Source: Enchytraeus crypticus
Lineage: Eukaryota; Annelida; Clitellata; Enchytraeida; Enchytraeidae
Reading direction: 5' to 3'
DNA: 64,000 bases
Assembly (NCBI GenBank): GCA_905160935.1
Contig: CAJHZI010000243.1
Span: 235,001 to 299,000, forward strand
The notes below the pieces were generated by a model that saw nothing but the letters and a program-made list of their open reading frames with translations, made no database searches and had not been told where the DNA came from. Positions 63,983 through 64,000 of this stretch are shown piece after piece (the first letter of the stretch is position 1; each line of letters begins with the position of its first letter). The position numbers were made by a program, and so were the translations under genes.

Positions 63983-64000
63983 TTCGACCGCGGATCAGTA
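63983..64000 (+). repeat. Family A head cut by the window end
   Basis: TTCGACCGCGGATCAGTA matches the head of family A (compare 17003 and 45812). Confidence 0.4.

Overview
The window is a piece of an AT-rich, microsatellite-rich invertebrate (bilaterian) nuclear genome. Evidence: GT/AG introns with consistent phases, metazoan-type genes (a CREB3-like membrane bZIP factor, eIF3 subunit G, TAF12), mariner and LINE relics, and many tRNA-derived SINE-like repeats. I cannot name the species.

Layout. (1) 900-14287, + strand: a gene for a very long, mostly disordered protein (about 3,970 codons) made of one 10-kb exon and a terminal exon; I do not recognise its family. (2) 14.8-24.4 kb: no genes; long tandem arrays (14-bp array at 15.27-16.38 kb, 15-bp array at 19.0-19.5 kb), SINE-like copies and a dead mariner-type transposase. 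(3) 24494-35286, - strand: a complete nine-exon CREB3/CrebA-type gene, 1,430 residues, with an unusually long luminal tail. (4) 35.3-40.2 kb: repeats, including a 1.2-kb foldback element with a 6-bp target-site duplication. (5) 40183-44890, + strand: eIF3g, lacking only a short first coding exon that I could not place. (6) 47487-55194, - strand: TAF12, six exons, 173 residues. Its last intron carries a parvovirus-like endogenous element on the opposite strand. (7) 59794-63908, - strand: the 3' six coding exons of an unrecognised gene that continues past the window.

The strongest unusual feature is the element at about 47.83-51.96 kb. It has 60-bp perfect terminal inverted repeats, a palindrome/TATA/initiator promoter, a two-piece capsid-like reading frame, then a 600-codon NS1-like protein with an HUH endonuclease motif and an SF3 helicase, then a small third frame. 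The order capsid then NS1 on one strand is the reverse of the usual parvoviral order. The capsid frame is broken and the helicase Walker A lysine is replaced, so the copy looks inactive. It separates the last 12 codons of TAF12 from the rest of that gene.

CREB3-like and eIF3g are transcribed divergently; eIF3g and TAF12 converge. I see no operon-like linkage; the genes look functionally independent (secretory/ER stress transcription, translation initiation, TFIID/SAGA transcription). All gene models come from reading frames, splice-site signals, phase agreement and remembered family motifs; no alignment was run.
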